From NCBI GenBank assembly GCA_903873705.1, contig CAIQPK010000055.1:1-51679 (forward strand): a DNA stretch of 51,679 nt, given 5' to 3'. Shown piece after piece: positions 49,716-51,679 of this stretch. The notes under the pieces were generated by a model that saw only the letters and a program-made list of their open reading frames with translations, did not search any database and had not been told where the DNA came from. Source of the DNA: an uncultured Acidobacteriota bacterium (GTDB lineage: Bacteria; Acidobacteriota; Terriglobia; Terriglobales; Acidobacteriaceae). Within the stretch, counting starts at the first letter, position 1, and each line of letters begins with the position of its first letter. A program made the position numbers and the translations under genes.

Positions 49716-51065
49716 GTGTACCAGCCCGACACCATCGTCGCCATCTCCACCCCCCCCGGCCGCGGCGGCATCGGCATCGTCCGCCTCTCCGGCCCCCAAG
49801 CCCTCACCATCTCCCGGCAACTCCTCACCCTGGCCACCCCCCTCGAACACACCCGGGCCCGCTTCACCAAAATCCTCGACGAAGACGGCACGACGATCGA
49901 CGAAGCCATCGCAACCGCCTTCCTCGCCCCCAACTCCTACACCGGCGAGCACCTCGTAGAAATCGCCGCCCACGGCTCACCCGTCGTCCTCGACCACATC
50001 GTCCACCGCGCACTATCGCTCGGCGCCCGGCTGGCAGAACCCGGCGAGTTCTCCCGCCGAGCCTTCCTCGCCGGCCGCCTCGACCTCACCCAGGCCGAAG
50101 CCATCCACGACCTCATCGCCGCCCAGACCCTCGCGCAGGCCCGCACCGCAGCCCAGCAACTCGGCGGCGCACTTTCCCGCCGCATCGCTCCCATCAAGCA
50201 GCAGCTCCTCCACCTCATCGCCATGCTCGAAGCCGGCATGGACTTCGCAACCGGCGAGCTCGACGACGTAGACACCATGCCCACCGAGCGCATCGCCACC
50301 GCCCTAACCGCCATCACCACACCACTCCAGCAGCTAGCCGACACCTTCCGCTACGGCAGCATCCAGCGCAACGGCATCCGCCTCGCCCTCGTCGGCCGCC
50401 CCAACGCCGGCAAGAGCTCCCTCTTCAACCGCCTCCTCGACCGCGACCGGGCCATCGTCACCGCCACCCCCGGCACCACCCGCGACACCATAGAAGAAAT
50501 ATTCTCCCTCAACGGAATCCCGATCCATCTCATCGACACCGCAGGCCTAAACACCGCGCCAACCATCGACGAAGCCGAAGCCCTTGGCATAACCCGCTCC
50601 CGAGAAGCCCTGGCCGAAGCCGACCTCATCCTCTTAGTCCGCGACGCCACCGACAACACGCCGCTAGCCGACCTCGACCCACTACTTCACACCCGCCCAA
50701 CCATCCGCATAGCCAACAAGGTCGACCTGCTCGCCGCAACACCCCCATCCCCAGACGAGCTCCCAACCTCCGCCCTCACCGGCGCCGGCCTGGACCACCT
50801 CCGCTCCGCGATCCTCGCTCACCTCCGCAGCGGTTCCGCCTCCACCGATGAAGCCGCTCTCAACAACCGCCGCCAGCACCAGGCCGTCACCGCCTCGCTA
50901 GTCGCACTCGCCGCCGCGGTCACCGCCAACCATGCACAACTCCCCCACGAACTTCTGCTACTTGACTTGCACGCCGCCCTCAACGCTCTCGACACCCTCA
51001 CCGGTACCACCACCACCGACGATATCCTGAGCCTCATCTTCTCCACCTTCTGCATCGGGAAGTAG
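49716..51065 (+). CDS. mnmE: tRNA uridine-5-carboxymethylaminomethyl(34) synthesis GTPase MnmE
   Basis: A 449-residue GTPase that, with MnmG, modifies U34 in the wobble position of several tRNAs. The N-terminal tetrahydrofolate-binding domain opens DTIVAISTPPGRGGIGIVRL. The embedded G domain has G1 GRPNAGKSS, G2/K-loop TATPGTTRDTIEE, G3 DTAG and G4 NKVD. The C-terminal Cys motif is complete (FSTFCIGK). The start is GTG, in the normal position relative to the N-terminal motif. The second copy of the ~75-bp repeat ends 14 nt before it. A hairpin about 80 nt after the stop may terminate it. Confidence 0.96.
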   Translation: MYQPDTIVAISTPPGRGGIGIVRLSGPQALTISRQLLTLATPLEHTRARFTKILDEDGTTIDEAIATAFLAPNSYTGEHLVEIAAHGSPVVLDHIVHRALSLGARLAEPGEFSRRAFLAGRLDLTQAEAIHDLIAAQTLAQARTAAQQLGGALSRRIAPIKQQLLHLIAMLEAGMDFATGELDDVDTMPTERIATALTAITTPLQQLADTFRYGSIQRNGIRLALVGRPNAGKSSLFNRLLDRDRAIVTATPGTTRDTIEEIFSLNGIPIHLIDTAGLNTAPTIDEAEALGITRSREALAEADLILLVRDATDNTPLADLDPLLHTRPTIRIANKVDLLAATPPSPDELPTSALTGAGLDHLRSAILAHLRSGSASTDEAALNNRRQHQAVTASLVALAAAVTANHAQLPHELLLLDLHAALNALDTLTGTTTTDDILSLIFSTFCIGK

Positions 51066-51144
51066 ACAGACTTCCGATGCTGACCAAGCTTTCACGCAAA
51101 AGGGAAGAAACCAAGGCCTCTCATCCGTCCCGTTGTTAAAAAGA

Positions 51145-51169
51145 CCGGCCAGGATATTTTCCTGGCCGG
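51145..51169 (+). terminator. 10-bp hairpin downstream of mnmE
   Basis: CCGGCCAGGA (51145-51154) pairs perfectly with TCCTGGCCGG (51160-51169), loop TATTT. TTAAAAAG precedes it, so on the minus strand it is followed by TCTTTTTAA, a U-tract; it may therefore act for the convergent strand too. Confidence 0.65.
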
Positions 51170-51384
51170 GGCGGTGAAACAACTGGTTCGATCCTGGGGA
51201 GGGACCACTTTGCGCCAAAGTTGCGGTCGGCGGACGCACGTTCCCGCTTGACCGAAGCTCTCGCCTCGCCCAACTTCTGGTCTAGCCCGCCAGGATAGAG
51301 CGGAAGCATCAATCTTGAGACGGGGAAACCCGCTCCTGTCGCACTAGAAAGGGGGATTTGTAGATAGGGATGTTTGCTGGATGA

Positions 51385-51412
51385 ACGGCGGCATGAAGGA
51401 TCATGCCGCCGT
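51385..51412 (-). terminator. 12-bp hairpin after the TonB receptor gene
   Basis: ACGGCGGCATGA (51385-51396) pairs perfectly with TCATGCCGCCGT (51401-51412), loop AGGA, 11 nt after the receptor stop on the minus strand. No U-tract is obvious. Confidence 0.6.
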
Positions 51413-51423
51413 CCGTGAGCGGG

Positions 51424-51679
51424 TTAGAAGGCCACCTTCAGCGACAGCTGTACCTGACGCGGATTGCCGACGATGGTGGTGATCTGCCCGGCCGTCCCTA
51501 CTGGGGCTTCCGAGTACATACCAACATCCGTATACGTTCCGGCAAATGACTTATAGCCGGTGGGGATACCGAGGTTCGTGTGATTGAAAACGTTGAAGAC
51601 CTCCATACGGAATTGCAGCATGCCCTTTTCGCCGAGGAACGGGAGTGCTGTGTCTTTGTTGACCGCGAGGTCAACGTCC
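51424..51679 (-). CDS. TonB-dependent receptor, Oar-like, C-terminal fragment (cut by window edge)
   Basis: Only the last 84 residues or so are in the window; the gene continues beyond base 51679. The visible end (LPFLGEKGMLQFRMEVFNVF, NHTNLGIP, ... VQLSLKVAF) is the last beta-strands of the outer-membrane barrel of the large carboxypeptidase-regulatory/plug/barrel receptors abundant in Acidobacteriota. The terminal Phe is the usual outer-membrane insertion signal. The FRMEVFNVFNHTN motif is the group's hallmark. Ligand cannot be inferred. Confidence 0.9.
   Translation of the reverse strand, partial: DVDLAVNKDTALPFLGEKGMLQFRMEVFNVFNHTNLGIPTGYKSFAGTYTDVGMYSEAPVGTAGQITTIVGNPRQVQLSLKVAF

Larger units (their letters stand above)
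51066..51423. other. Spacer after mnmE with two hairpins
   Basis: This 358-bp gap between the convergent mnmE and TonB-receptor genes holds two strong hairpins, listed separately. No reading frame with coding character and no tRNA-like or other RNA gene was recognised in the remainder. Confidence 0.5.

Overview
The window looks like chromosomal DNA of a Gram-negative, high-GC soil bacterium, most likely Acidobacteriota (class Terriglobia, family Acidobacteriaceae). The evidence is indirect: codon third positions are strongly G/C-rich; lpxC and the C-terminal end of an Oar-like TonB-dependent receptor imply an outer membrane; a PEP-CTERM protein, an HTH-TPR regulator and a giant DUF3857/transglutaminase/TPR protein are all common in this group; and short palindromic intergenic repeats are numerous. 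No rRNA, tRNA, CRISPR array, prophage or complete insertion sequence was recognised.

Layout. 1-11.2 kb: purine permease, HTH-TPR membrane regulator, isoaspartyl peptidase/asparaginase, secreted Cys-repeat protein, endonuclease III homologue, acyltransferase 3, hexose-6-phosphate mutarotase and maf. 11.2-14.5 kb: a minus-strand cluster (FAD oxidoreductase, small membrane protein, secreted RNase T2, secreted small protein). 14.5-20.6 kb: a plus-strand envelope cluster of a UbiA-family polyprenyl-phosphate phosphoribosyltransferase homologue and three tandem GT-C glycosyltransferases, the first broken by an 11-bp tandem duplication. 20.6-25.5 kb: PEP-CTERM protein, clpB, a small secreted protein and hsp20. 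25.5-32.7 kb: a membrane protein, a catalase-like mini-protein, an alginate-lyase-like enzyme, folK, lpxC and an M20 peptidase. 32.9-37.7 kb: a self-contained cassette for a 39-residue membrane peptide, asnS, an AT-rich foreign-looking gene, a Phd/PIN toxin-antitoxin pair and two tandem secreted cupins with duplicated promoters. 37.9-44.8 kb: membrane proteins, two DinB proteins, a luciferase-like monooxygenase and ychF. 44.8-51.7 kb: the DUF3857 giant, mnmE and the truncated TonB receptor.

Three themes cut across the genes. First, short tandem arrays (heptamers of GGGNNNA type, hexamers, an octamer, an 11-mer) and small palindromic repeats lie between genes but also inside or at the edges of housekeeping and envelope genes (folK, clpB, two glycosyltransferases, the alginate lyase). 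The heptamer arrays have G-quadruplex spacing. Second, many plus-strand genes have a -10-like TANNNT hexamer ending only 6-10 nt before the ATG and no Shine-Dalgarno, which suggests leaderless or near-leaderless transcripts. Third, the UbiA-type enzyme next to three GT-C enzymes suggests a lipid-linked sugar donor and acceptor system for the cell surface. Coordinates come from reading the sequence by eye; no homology search, structure prediction or genome-wide repeat count was run.
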